This document shows positions 1-12,300 of a stretch of 64,000 nucleotides of DNA, in pieces. Where the stretch lies: NCBI GenBank assembly GCA_029168955.1, contig JAPDOI010000384.1, forward strand, positions 558,001-622,000. Reading direction: 5' to 3'. The notes below the pieces were generated by a model that saw nothing but the letters and a program-made list of their open reading frames with translations, had not been told where the DNA came from and made no database searches. The translations under genes and the position numbers were made by a program. Position 1 is the first letter of the stretch. Each line of letters opens with the position of its first letter. This DNA comes from Aplectana chamaeleonis. Lineage: Eukaryota; Nematoda; Chromadorea; Rhabditida; Cosmocercidae.

Positions 1-1255
1 ACTCGAGCTTTCCCTGTTATGTTCCAGGAGCAATAGATGCTCCGCTTGAATGAACTCTTCGACTGTAATTTGCAGTCCAGTAGAGCAATGTCCGATGAGC
101 GGTAACCCAAGCAATAAGCGTTCCTTTAAGCGAGGCGAACTCTGGCGTTTGAAAATGCTAGCAGGCAGGAACTTGAAAATGTACACCACAGACCTTACCA
201 ATTTTATATATCGATTGGTTTTATGGAAGGGTAGTACTGAAATATGATCTTCTGCATCCGGGATTGTTACGTTTAATCCGCTCATCTCCAAGGTTTCGCA
301 ATCACCGTTTGGAGTTATTTCAAAATCCAGATTTGAGTGAGGCCAATCCCTCTCGTTCAGACGGAGAATTTTTGGGCCGCGCCACCAGATATATCCCTTG
401 GAAATGCGTGTGCTTATCCCGCGGGTATCGAAATCTGCCGGGTTGTCAGAAGACTCTACATAGTGAAGTTTAGGCGTAATTTTGATATTTTCGTTGAAGT
501 CCTCTAGAATTTCCCTAATTCGCGTCACTTTGTTTTTGACGAAAACTTCCATGGGTTTAGAAGAATGTACCCAATGAAGAGCGATTTGGGAGTCCGAAAA
601 GATGTGAATTGATCCAAGAGTGATATCGAGTTGCGTATGAATAAATTTCGCTAGACGCGATGAAATCAATATTGCGAGCAATTCAAAGCGTGGCATAGAA
701 AGTTTTTTCTTTGGATTCAGTCGACTTTTTGCCATAATGAGGTGAGATGAAAACGCTGTAGGCGAGCGACAAATCAAGTATGCACAACTAGCGTAAGTGT
801 GTGAAGAAGCATCACCGAATATATGCAATTCGAAGAACTTTTCATCGTTAAATGAACAAATGAAGCGAGGAACAGCACAAATAGTTTCGGTTACTTCATC
901 CAACAGATCAGTCCATTTCGCCATATCATCATCCGACAGCGGATCGTCCCAGTCATAGGGTTTGGACCATAAGTCTTGTACGAAGATCTTGAATTTGACC
1001 AGATAAGGCGTCACCAATCCAAGCGGATCGAACGTAGAGGCGAGAGCGCGTAAAGCACTACGCTTTAAGGAAACTTCTATTGACTTGATTTTTAGCTTCA
1101 TGAAGATGGTGTCTTCTTCAGGATTCCAGTGAAGCTCCAACAGTTTTGCCTTTTTCTGATCCTTCATTCGGTCGCATTCAGGAATCGCATCGTTGACTTC
1201 CTTGGAGTTGCATAGGAACTCTCTCAAGTTCATATGCATAGAGGCGAAATCGATT
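1..1255 (-). pseudogene. BEL/Pao pol, C-terminal part (RNase H / peptidase A17 region), runs off window
   Basis: The minus strand is open from about 1255 to the window edge and continues the reverse transcriptase encoded just upstream (higher coordinates), but in another frame. The translation shows the conserved BEL/Pao region after the RT: a stretch with FDPLGLVTPYLVK, then RNase H-like acidic positions in FGDASSH, in PRFELLAIL and in FSDSQIALHWV. This region matches what Pfam calls peptidase A17 in Pao elements and would form the RNase H and linker of the polyprotein that copies element RNA into DNA in the cytoplasmic particle. The frame change lies between about 1240 and 1255, just before the methionine at 1239, and looks like a one-base indel. 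Integrase and the other LTR should lie left of the window. The assignment to BEL/Pao is strong; whether the frameshift is real or a sequencing error cannot be told here. Confidence 0.85.
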
Positions 1256-2580
1256 TAGAGTTTTCATATCGATAGATTGCTTCCGAGGCGTCACTCGCTC
1301 CTAATAATACGTTATCCACGTAGATATTCCTTTGGATCTCACGATACAAGGGATAATTCGGTGATCTTCCGAGATAGTAAAGGATAGAGAGAGCGAGAAG
1401 GAACGGTGAGGCGTTAAATCCGAAAGGAATACGAGTGAAGCGAAATATACGAAGATTATCGGAATTAGGTGGTTCTGCAACATCTTTCAACCATATGAAG
1501 CGAGTTACATCTCGTTGACTTTCATGGAGGCGTACTTGATGAAATGCCTCTCCGACATCAAATATCAGCAAAAGGCGGAAAGTACGCATGCGCAGAAGAA
1601 TTCCCACAAGGCTTGGCAATATGGTAGGTCCTTGATGCAAGCAATCATTCAAGCTGGGGAGACCCTTACCATGTGAGGATGCATCGAACACAACTCGAAC
1701 CGGTGAGGTTGTACTTTCTTTAATGACTGTTTTATGCGGTAGGTAATAGCTTCGTCCACCAGTAAGTTCGCCTCCGGGTGCTTCCTCTATAATTCCTGAC
1801 GAAAGTTGATCACTGAATATTTTGGCGTATGCGGATAGAAGGTGCGGTCGACCACTAAGAGCTCTATATTGACTTTGTAGGCGTTTATAAGCTATCCTTC
1901 TGTTATCAGCTGATGGTGGGTGGGAGCTTTTCCATGGAAAACGTACGTGTAGGTATCCATCAATCACTTGAGCTGTTTCATAAAACTCCTTGATGATCCG
2001 TTCGTTTTCGTAGGCGTCAAACTTCGGATCAGGATCGTCCGCAATTCCTATAGCTTCGAGTGACCAAAGCTTGTTCGCTGTATCGTTCAATTTCTGGTCT
2101 GCTTTTCTTTTTGTAATATCCATGGAATGATTTGAAGCGAAAAATTCCCTCCCAGATATGATTGGTCCAAATCTTGAGTAGCTTAGCACAAGACCAGGAG
2201 GTAAAAACACAGGAGGCACTTTAGTAAGTATACTCCAATAATGATCCATTCCTATAAGAATATCCGGCGTTACGCGCTTCGGGTCCTTACTTATCGCAGT
2301 CTGATTTATGCCAAGGCGAGAAAGCAGTTTCCTATCATCAATATCAATTTTCGCTGTTCGCTGAGGCGTGGTCAATGTGTCCTTGACAAAAAGCGAAATA
2401 GAAAACTCTTTGCCTGAATTGTCCATAAATTTAGCTTGAACGCAACCGGATGGTTCTGTGGACACGTGACCTCCTAGCGTTACCAGAGTAATATCCTGAT
2501 GATTATTGACAGCCAGTCCCAAGCGACGGACCGCGGATGTAGTAATAAAACTTGGCTGAGAGCCATAATCAAGTACAATT
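1230..2580 (-). pseudogene. BEL/Pao pol: retropepsin-like (DUF1758) and reverse transcriptase
   Basis: The open frame runs from 2771 to 1230 (513 codons), but its first 64 codons are read from the adjoining insertion. Element sequence starts at the isoleucine before the protease motif. Residues about 65-210 are a DUF1758-type aspartic protease; the active-site triplet reads D-Y-G where D-S-G or D-T-G is expected. Residues about 255-500 are reverse transcriptase: motif A is FDVGEAF near residue 405 and the catalytic motif C is YVDN near 484-487 instead of YVDD. The frame ends at 1230 after a shift out of the RNase H frame. Gag of the same element lies 20.6 kb away at 23210-25143 and ends exactly where this protease begins, so the two are halves of one polyprotein gene split by an insertion. 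The stop, the split and the unusual triplet all suggest this copy is inactive. Confidence 0.9.
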
Positions 2581-2770
2581 CTATCAAAAAGGGGTCTTCC
2601 AAGCGGAAGAGGTTTGGTTCGCGTCAGAAACGTTCCAACAAAAAGTGAATAATAGGCAAGTAGAATGGGGAGAGTCAACAAAAAGTGAACAATACCCTCT
2701 GAGACTGATTTTCTTAGCCGATACTTCTTAACAGCGAAAACAAACCGTTGCGGTGTTCTACACGGAAGCA
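2581..2770 (-). repeat. Head inverted repeat, left arm
   Basis: The reverse complement of this stretch closely matches 3015-3205 on the plus strand. Shared landmarks are the CAAACCGTTG block, two GTGAACAAT-like blocks about 60 bp apart and an outer end reading CCCCTTTTTGATAG. Read on the minus strand it is accidentally open and is fused in frame to the BEL protease; those 64 residues are not protease sequence. Confidence 0.85.
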
Positions 2771-3014
2771 CTTTGTGGTTCCAAAAATAGTCCTGACTAC
2801 GCGAGAACCGTTAAAAAGTATGTGCATGCAAACCTTAAACTTACCATCAGAAAAGAAGATGATGTCGTGAAGACCTAGACAGACGGTTAGGTCTAGCTGT
2901 AAGGAAAAGCGAAACTATAGAATAGAATTACAGCATTGAGCAAGGGTATTCCCGCAAAATATCGTGAAACGAATAGAAACCCTTTTTCGCAAAGGCACTG
3001 AACTCTTCCTCGTA

Positions 3015-3205
3015 AAGTACCACAACGGTTTGTTTTCGCTATTAAGAAGTATCGTCCAAGAAAATCAGTCTCAGAGGGTATTGTTCACTTCTTGTTGACT
3101 CTCCCCATTCTACTTGCCTATTGCTCACTTTTTGTTGGAAGGTTTTTGACGCGAACCAAACCTCTTTCGCTTGGAAGACCCCTTTTTGATAGAATTGTTC
3201 ACTTT
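3015..3205 (+). repeat. Head inverted repeat, right arm
   Basis: This is the inverted partner of 2581-2770, separated from it by about 245 bp of non-repeated spacer (2771-3014). The pair could form a long stem. The same arm-spacer-arm arrangement, including the spacer, occurs at 49090-49735 in reverse orientation. Confidence 0.85.
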
Positions 3206-3321
3206 TTCTTGATATTACGAAGTAATATCTCTGAAAATCTTCAATATTTTCCAAATAGCATGGATTGATATGACAATCAGTAAGTAATTGACTTGTTGCG
3301 CGCGCTACAAATGACGCGCGA
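3206..3321 (+). repeat. Head extension shared with the 49 kb copy
   Basis: This stretch starts with the small palindrome GATATTACGAAGTAATATC and ends near GCGCGCTACAAATGACG. Its reverse complement aligns along its length with 48975-49090. In both places it joins the inverted-repeat head to CRE-palindrome units. No coding sequence is apparent. Confidence 0.8.
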
Positions 3322-3390
3322 CTCTCTTTCGTCGACGTCCTGGTGACGTCATCACATGCCCCATGCACTTTGATGACGTCATCAAAAAGT
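3322..3390 (+). repeat. Stub of the 42-bp CRE minisatellite (about two units)
   Basis: GTGACGTCATCAC and GATGACGTCATC lie 38 bp apart and are joined by ATGCCCCATGCACTT, the same order of blocks seen (reversed) in the 15 kb array at 33801-48966. The stub sits between the head extension and the first unit of the unrelated 135/146-bp satellite. It links this insertion to the distant array. Confidence 0.8.
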
Positions 3391-6300
3391 AACAAACTTT
3401 TTAGTCACTTCCTCTGTCCCTACCCTACGGAAAAGTACAGCCTACAACGTGTTTTATCGATTTGATCTACCAACTGATAATATCACTTGATATGATAAGC
3501 AGTAAAAAATAGGAATCAATGGTAAACAGTAAGTCACAGACTTGTTAGTCACTTCCCCTGTCCCTTCCCTACGAAAAAGTACATGTTTTAGCGATTTGAT
3601 CTACCAACTGATAATATCACTTGATATGATAAGCAGGAAAAAATAGGTATAAATGGTAAACAGTAAGTAAGAAACTTGTTAGTCACTTCCCCCGTCCCTC
3701 CCCTACGAAAAAGTACGTGTTTTATCGATTTGATCTATCAACTGATAATATCACTTGATATGATAAGCAGTAATATGGAAGCAGTTAATGTTAAACAGTA
3801 AGTAACAAACTGGTTAGTCACTTCCCCTGTCCCTTCTCTACGGAAAAGTACATGCTTTAGCGAATTGATCTACCAACTGATAATATCACTTGATATGATA
3901 AGCAGTAATAAGTGAAGCAGTTAATGTTAAACAGTAAGTAACAAACTGGTTAGTCACTTCCCCTGTCCCTTCTCTACGAAAAAGTACGTGTTTCAGCGAT
4001 TTGATCTACCAACTGATAATATCACTTGATATGATAAGCAGTAATAAGTGAAGTAGTTAATGTTAAACAGTAAGTAACATACTTGTTAGTCACTTTCCTT
4101 GTCCCTTCCCATCGAAAAGTACAGCCTACAACGTGTTTTAGCGATTTGATCTGCCAACTGATAATATCACTTGATATGATAAGCAGTAAAAAATAGGAAT
4201 CATAGGAAAAAACAGTAAGTCACAGACTTGTTAGTCACTTCCCCTGTCCCTTCCCTACGAAAAAGTACGTTTTAGCGATTTGATCTACCAACTGATAATA
4301 TCACTTGATATGATAAGCAGTAATAAGTGAAGTAGTTAATGTTAAACAGTAAGTAACACACTTGTTAGTCACTTTCCTTGTCCCTTCCCATCGAAAAGTA
4401 CAGCCTACAACGTGTTTTAGCGATTTGATCTACCAACTGATAATATCACTTGATATGATAAGCAGTAAAGAATAGGAATCAGTGATAAACAGTAAGTCAC
4501 AGACTTGTTAGTCACTTTCATTGTCCCTTCGCATCGAAAAGTACAGCCTACAACGTGTTTTATCGATTTGATCTACCAACTGATAATATCACTCGATATG
4601 ATAAGCAGTAAAAAATAGGAATCATAGGAAAAAACAGTAAGTCACAGACTTGTTAGTCACTTCCCCTGTCCCTTCCCTACGAAAAAGTACGTTTTAGCGA
4701 TTTGATCTACCAACTGATAATATCACTTGATATGATAAGCAGTAATAAGTGAAGTAGTTAATGTTAAACAGTAAGTAACATACTTGTTAGTCACTTTCCT
4801 TGTCCCTTCCCATCGAAAAGTACAGCCTACAACGTGTTTTAGCGATTTGATCTGCCAACTGATAATATCACTTGATATGATAAGCAGTAAAAAATAGGAA
4901 TCATAGGAAAAAACAGTGAGTCACAGACTTGTTAGTCACTTCCCCTGTCCCTTCCCTACGAGAAAGTACATGTTTTAGCGATTTGATCTACCAACTGATA
5001 ATATCACTTGATATGATAAGCAGTAATAAGTGAAGTAGTTAATGTTAAACAGTAAGTAACATACTTGTTAGTCACTTTCCTTGTCCCTTCCCATCGAAAA
5101 GTACAGCCTACAACGTGTTTCAGCGATTTGATCTGCCAACTGATAATATCACTTGATATGATAAGCAGTAAAAAATAGGAATCAATGGTAAACAGTAAGT
5201 CACAGACTTGTTAGTCACTTCCCCTGTCCCTTCCCTACGAAAAAGTACATGTTTTAGCGATTTGATCTACCAACTGATAATATCACTTGATATGATAAGC
5301 AGTAATAAGTGAAGTAGCTAATGTTAAACAGTAAGTAACACACTTGTTAGTCACTTTCCTTGTCCCTTCCCATCGAAAAGTACAGCCTACAACGTGTTTT
5401 AGCGATTTGATCTACCAACTGATAATATCACTTGATATGATAAGCAGAAAAAATAGGTATAAATGGTAAACAGTAAGTAAGAAACTTGTTAGTCACTTCC
5501 CCCGTCCCTCCCCTACGAAAAAGTACGTGTTTTATCGATTTGATCTATCAACTGATAATATCACTTGATATGATAAGCAGTAATATGGAAGCAGTTAATG
5601 TTAAACAGTAAGTAACAAACTGGTTAGTCACTTCCTGTCCCTTCTCTACGGAAAAGTACATGCTTTAGCGAATTGATCTACCAACTGATAATATCACTTG
5701 ATATGATAAGCAGTAATAAGTGAAGCAGTTAATGTTAAAACAGTAAGTAACAAACTGGTTAGTCACTTCCTGTCCCTTCTTCTACGAAAAAGTACGTGTT
5801 TCAGCGATTTGATCTACCAACTGATAATATCACTTGATATGATAAGCAGTAATAAGTGAAGTAGTTAATGTTAAACAGTAAGTAACATACTTGTTAGTCA
5901 CTTTCCTTGTCCCTTCCCATCGAAAAGTACAGCCTACAACGTGTTTTAGCGATTTGATCTGCCAACTGATAATATCACTTGATATGATAAGCAGTAAAAA
6001 ATAGGAATCAATGGAAAAAACAGTAAGTCACAGACTTGTTAGTCACTTCCCCTGTCCCTTCCCTACGAAAAAGTACATGTTTTAGCGATTTGATCTACCA
6101 ACTGATAATATCACTTGATATGATAAGCAGTAATAAGTGAAGTAGTTAATGTTAAACAGTAAGTAACACACTTGTTAGTCACTTTCCATGTCCCTTCCCA
6201 TCGAAAAGTACAGCCTACAACGTGTTTTAGCGATTTGATCTACCAACTGATAATATCACTTGATATGATAAGCAGTAAAGAATAGGAATCAGTGGTAAAC

Positions 6301-9300
6301 AGTAAGTCACAGACTTGTTAGTCACTTTCATTGTGTCTTCCCATCGAAAAGTACAGCCTACAACGTGTTTTATCGATTTGATCTACCAACTGATAATATC
6401 ACTTGATATGATAAGCAGTAAAAAATAGGAATCAATGGTAAACAGTGAGTCACAGACTTGTTAGTCACTTCCCTGTCCTTCCCTACGAGAAAGTACATGT
6501 TTTAGCGATTTGATCTACCAACTGATAATATCACTTGATATGATAAGCAGTAATAAGTGAAGTAGGTAATGTTAAACAGTAAGTAACATACTTGTTAGTC
6601 ACTTTCCTTGTCCCTTCCCATCGAAAAGTACAGCCTACAACGTGTTTCAGCGATTTGGTCTGCCAACTGATAATATCACTTGATATGATAAGCAGTAAAA
6701 ATAGGAATCAATGGTAAACAGTAAGTCACAGACTTGTTAGTCACTTCCCCTGTCCCTTCCCTACGAAAAAGTACATGTTTTAGCGATTTGATCTACCAAC
6801 TGATAATATCACTTGATATGATAAGCAGTAATAAGTGAAGTAGGTAATGTTAAACAGTAAGTAACATACTTGTTAGTCACTTTCCTTGTCCCTTCCCATC
6901 GAAAAGTACAGCCTACAACGTGTTTCAGCGATTTGGTCTGCCAACTGATAATATCACTTGATATGATAAGCAGTAAAAAATAGGAATCAATGGTAAACAG
7001 TAAGTAAGAAACTTGTTAGTCACCTCCCCTGTCCCTTCCCTACGAAAAAGTACATGTTTTAGCGATTTGATCTACCAACTGATAATATCACTTGATATGA
7101 TAAGCAGTAATAAGTGAAGTAGGTAATGTTAAACAGTAAGTAACATACTTGTTAGTCACTTTCCTTGTCCCTTCCCATCGAAAAGTACAGCCTACAACGT
7201 GTTTCAGCGATTTGGTCTGCCAACTGATAATATCACTTGATATGATAAGCAGTAAAAAATAGAAATCAATGGTAAACAGTAAGTAAGAAACTTGTTAGTC
7301 ACCTCCCCCGTCCCTCCCCTACGAAAAAGTACGTGTTTTATCGATTTGATCTACCAACTGATAATATCACTTGATATGATAAGCAGTAATAAGTGAAGCA
7401 GTTAATGTTAAACAGTAAGTAGCATACTTGTTAGTCACTTTCCTTGTCCCTTCCCATCGAAAAGTACAGCCTACAACGTGTTTCAGCGATTTGGTCTGCC
7501 AACTGATAATATCACTTGATATGATAAGCAGTAAAAAATAGGAATCAATGGTAAACAGTAAGTAAGAAACTTGTTAGTCACCTCCCCCGTCCCTCCCCTA
7601 CGAAAAAGTACGTGTTTTATCGATTTGATCTACCAACTGATAATATCACTTGATATGATAAGCAGTAATAAGTGAAGCAGTTAATGTTAAACAGTAAGTA
7701 ACTAACTGGTTAGTCACTTCCCCTGTCCCTTCTCTACGAAAAAGTACGTGTTTTTAGCGATTTGATCTACCAACTGATATTATCACTTGATATGATAAGC
7801 AGTAATAAGTGAAGTAGTTAATGTTAAACAGTAAGTAACATACTTGTTAGTCACTTTCCTTGTCCCTTCCCATCGAAAAGTACAGCCTACAACGTGTTTC
7901 AGCGATTTGATCTGCCAACTGATAATATCACTTGATATGATAAGCAGTAAAAAATAGGAATCAATGGTAAACAGTAAGTCACAGACTTGTTAGTCACTTC
8001 CCTGTCCCTTCCCTACGAAAAAGTACATGTTTTAGTGATTTGATCTTACCAACTGATAATATCACTTGATATGATAAGCAGTAATAAAGTGAAGTAGCTA
8101 ATGTTAAACAGTAAGTAACACACTTGTTAGTCACTTTCCTTGTCCCTTCCCATCGAAAAGTACAGCCTACAACGTGTTTTAGCGATTTGATCTACCAACT
8201 GATAATATCACTTGATATGATAAGCAGTAAAGAATAGGAATCAGTGGTAAACAGTAAGTCACAGACTTGTTAGTCACTTTCATTGTCCCTTCCCATCGAA
8301 AAGTACAGCCTACAACGTGTTTTATCGATTTGATCTACCGACTGATAATATCACTTGATATGATAAGCAGTAAAAATAGGAATCAATGGTAAACAGTGAG
8401 TCACAGACTTGTTAGTCACTTCCCTGTCCCTTCCCTACGAGAAAGTACATGTTTTAGTTGATTTGATCTACCAACTGATAATATCACTTGATATGATAAG
8501 CAGTAATAAGTGAAGTAGTTAATGTTAAACAGGATAAGCAGTAAAAAATAGGAATCAATGGTAAACAGTAAGTCACAGACTTGTTAGTCACTTCCTGTCC
8601 CTTCCCTACGAAAAAGTACATGTTTTAGCGATTTGATCTACCAACTGATAATATCACTTGATATGATAAGCAGTAATAAGTGAAGTAGCTAATGTTAAAC
8701 AGTAAGTAACACACTTGTTAGTCACTTTCCTTGTCCCTTCTCTACGAAAAAGTACGTGTTTTAGCGATTTGATCTACCAACTGATAATATCACTTGATAT
8801 GATAAGCAGTAATAAGTGAAGTAGGTAATGTTAAACAGTAAGTAACATACTTGTTAGTCACTTTCCTTGTCCCTTCCCATCGAAAAGTACAGCCTACAAC
8901 GTGTTTCAGTTGATTTGGTCTGCCAACTGATAATATCACTTGATATGATAAGCAGTAAAAATAGGAATCAATGGTAAACAGTAAGTCACAGACTTGTTAG
9001 TCACTTCCCCTGTCCCTTCCCTACGAAAAAGTACATGTTTTAGCGATTTGATCTACCAACTGATAATATCACTTGATATGATAAGCAGTAATAAGTGAAG
9101 TAGGTAATGTTAAACAGTAAGTAACATACTTGTTAGTCACTTTCCTTGTCCCTTCCCATCGAAAAGTACAGCCTACAACGTGTTTCAGCGATTTGGTCTG
9201 CCAACTGATAATATCACTAGATATGATAAGCAGTAAAAATAGGAATCAATGGTAAACAGTAAGTAAGAAACTTGTTAGTCACCTCCCCGTCCTCCCCTAC

Positions 9301-12300
9301 GAAAAAGTACAAGTACGTGTTTTATCGATTTGATCTACCAGCTGATAATATCACTTGATATGATAAGCAGTAAAAAATAGGAATCAATGGTAAACAGTGA
9401 GTCACAGACTTGTTAGTCACTCTCTACGAAAAAGTACGTGTTTTAGCGATTTGATCTACCAACTGATAATATCACTTGATATGATAAGCAGTGATAAGTG
9501 AAGTAGTTAATGTTAAACAGGATAAGCAGTAAAAATAGGAATCAATGGTAAACAGTAAGTCACAGACATGTTAGTCACTTCCCCTGTCTCTTCTCTACGA
9601 AAAAGTACATGTTTTAGCGATTTGACCTACCAACTGATAATATCACTTGATATGATAAGCAGTAATAAGTGAAGTAGATAATGTTAAACAGTAAGTAACA
9701 AACTTGTTAGTCACTTTCCTTGTCCCTTCTCTACGAAAAAGTACATGTTTTAGCGATTTGACCTACCAACTGATAATATCACTTGATATGATAAGCAGTA
9801 ATAAGTGAAGTAGCTAATGTTAAACAGTAAGTAACTCACTTGTTAGTCACTTTCCTTGTCCTTCCCATCGAAAAGTACAGCCTACAACGTGTTTCAGCGA
9901 TTTGGTCTGCCAACTGATAATATCACTTGATATGATAAGCAGTAAAAATAGGAATCAATGGTAAACAGTAAGTCACAGACTTGTTAGTCACTTCCCCTGT
10001 CCCTTCCCTACGAAAAAGTACATGTTTTAGCGATTTGATCTACCAACTGATAATATCACTTGATATGATAAGCAGTAATAAGTGAAGTAGGTAATGTTAA
10101 ACAGTTAGTAACATACTTGTTAGTCACTTTCCTTGTCCCTTCCCATCGAAAAGTACAGCCTACAACGTGTTTCAGCGATTTGGTCTGCCAACTGATAATA
10201 TCACTTGATATGATAAGCAGTAAAAAATAGGAATCAATGGTAAACAGTAAGTAAGAAACTTGTTAGTCACCTCCCCCGTCCTCCCCTACGAAAAAGTACG
10301 TGTTTTATCGATTTGATCTACCAACTGATAATATCACTTGATATGATAAGCAGTAATAAGTGAAGTAGCTAATGTTAAACAGTAAGTAACACACTTTAGT
10401 CACTTTCCTTGTCCCTTCCCATCGAAAAGTACAGCCTACAACGTGTTTTAGCGATTTGATCTACCAACTGATAATATCACTTGATATGATAAGCAGTAAA
10501 GAATAGGAATCAGTGGTAAACAGTAAGTCACAGACTTGTTAGTCACTTTCATTGTCCCTTCCCATCGAAAAGTACAGCCTACAACGTGTTTTATCGATTT
10601 GATCTACCAACTGATAATATCACTTGATATGATAAGCAGTAAAAAATAGGAATCAATGGTAAACAGTGAGTCACAGACTTGTTAGTCACTTCCCCTGTCC
10701 CTTCCCTACGAGAAAGTACATGTTTTAGCGATTTGATCTACCAACTGATAATATCACTTGATATGATAAGCAGTAATAAGTGAAGTAGTTAATGTTAAAC
10801 AGGATAAGCAGTAAAAAATAGGAATCAATGGTAAACAGTAAGTCACAGACTTGTTAGTCACTTCCCCTGTCCCTTCCCTACGAAAAAGTACATGTTTTAG
10901 CGATTTGATCTACCAACTGATAATATCACTTGATATGATAAGCAGTAATAAGTGAAGTAGGTAATGTTAAACAGTAAGTAACATACTTGTTAGTCACTTT
11001 CCTTGTCCCTTCCCATCGAAAAGTACAGCCTACAACGTGTTTCAGCGATTTGGTCTGCCAACTGATAATATCACTTGATATGATAAGCAGTAAAAAATAG
11101 GAATCAATGGTAAACAGTAAGTAAGAAACTTGTTAGTCACCTCCCCCGTCCCTCCCCTACGAAAAAGTACGTGTTTTATCGATTTGATCTACCAACTGAT
11201 AATATCACTTGATATGATAAGCAGTAATAAGTAAAGCAGTTAATGTTAAACAGTAAGTAACTAACTGGTTAGTCACTTCCCCTGTCCCTTCTCTACGAAA
11301 AAGTACGTGTTTTAGCGATTTGATCTACCAACTGATAATATCACTTGATATGATAAGCAGTAATAAGTGAAGTAGTTAATGTTAAACAGTAAGTAACATA
11401 CTTGTTAGTCACTTTCCTTGTCCCTTCCCATCGAAAAGTACAGCCTACAACGTGTTTCAGCGATTCGATCTGCCAACTGATAATATCACTTGATATGATA
11501 AGCAGTAAAAAATAGGAATCAATGGTAAACAGTAAGTCACAGACTTGTTAGTCACTTCCCTTGTCCCTTCCCTACGAAAAAGTACATGTTTTAGCGATTT
11601 GACCTACCAACTGATAATATCACTTGATATGATAAGCAGTAATAAGTGAAGTAGCTAATGTTAAACAGTAAGTAACATACTTGTTAGTCACTTTCCTTGT
11701 CCCTTCCCATCGAAAAGTACAGCCTACAACGTGTTTCAGCGATTTGGTCTGCCAACTGATAATATCACTTGATATGATAAGCAGTAAAAAATAGGAATCA
11801 ATGGTAAACAGTAAGTCACAGACTTGTTAGTCACTTCCCCTGTCCCTTCCCTACGAAAAAGTACATGTTTTAGCGATTTGATCTACCAACTGATAATATC
11901 ACTTGATATGATAAGCAGTAATAAGTGAAGTAGGTAATGTTAAACAGTTAGTAACATACTTGTTAGTCACTTTCCTTGTCCCTTCCCATCGAAAAGTACA
12001 GCCTACAACGTGTTTCAGCGATTTGGTCTGCCAACTGATAATATCACTTGATATGATAAGCAGTAAAAAATAGGAATCAATGGTAAACAGTAAGTAAGAA
12101 ACTTGTTAGTCACCTCCCCGTCCCTCCCCTACGAAAAAGTACGTGTTTTATCGATTTGATCTACCAACTGATAATATCACTTGATATGATAAGCAGTAAT
12201 AAGTGAAGTAGCTAATGTTAAACAGTAAGTAACACACTTTAGTCACTTTCCTTGTCCCTTCCCATCGAAAAGTACAGCCTACAACGTGTTTTAGCGATTT

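Noticed and set aside
2581..2771. N-terminal 64 residues of the pol open frame as a natural protease leader
   Set aside because: This stretch is one arm of an inverted repeat found again at 3015-3205 and near 49.1-49.7 kb; it is insertion sequence fused by chance.
3042..3395. 117-codon minus-strand frame
   Set aside because: It spans the right arm, head extension and CRE stub, all repeat sequence, with no protein motif.
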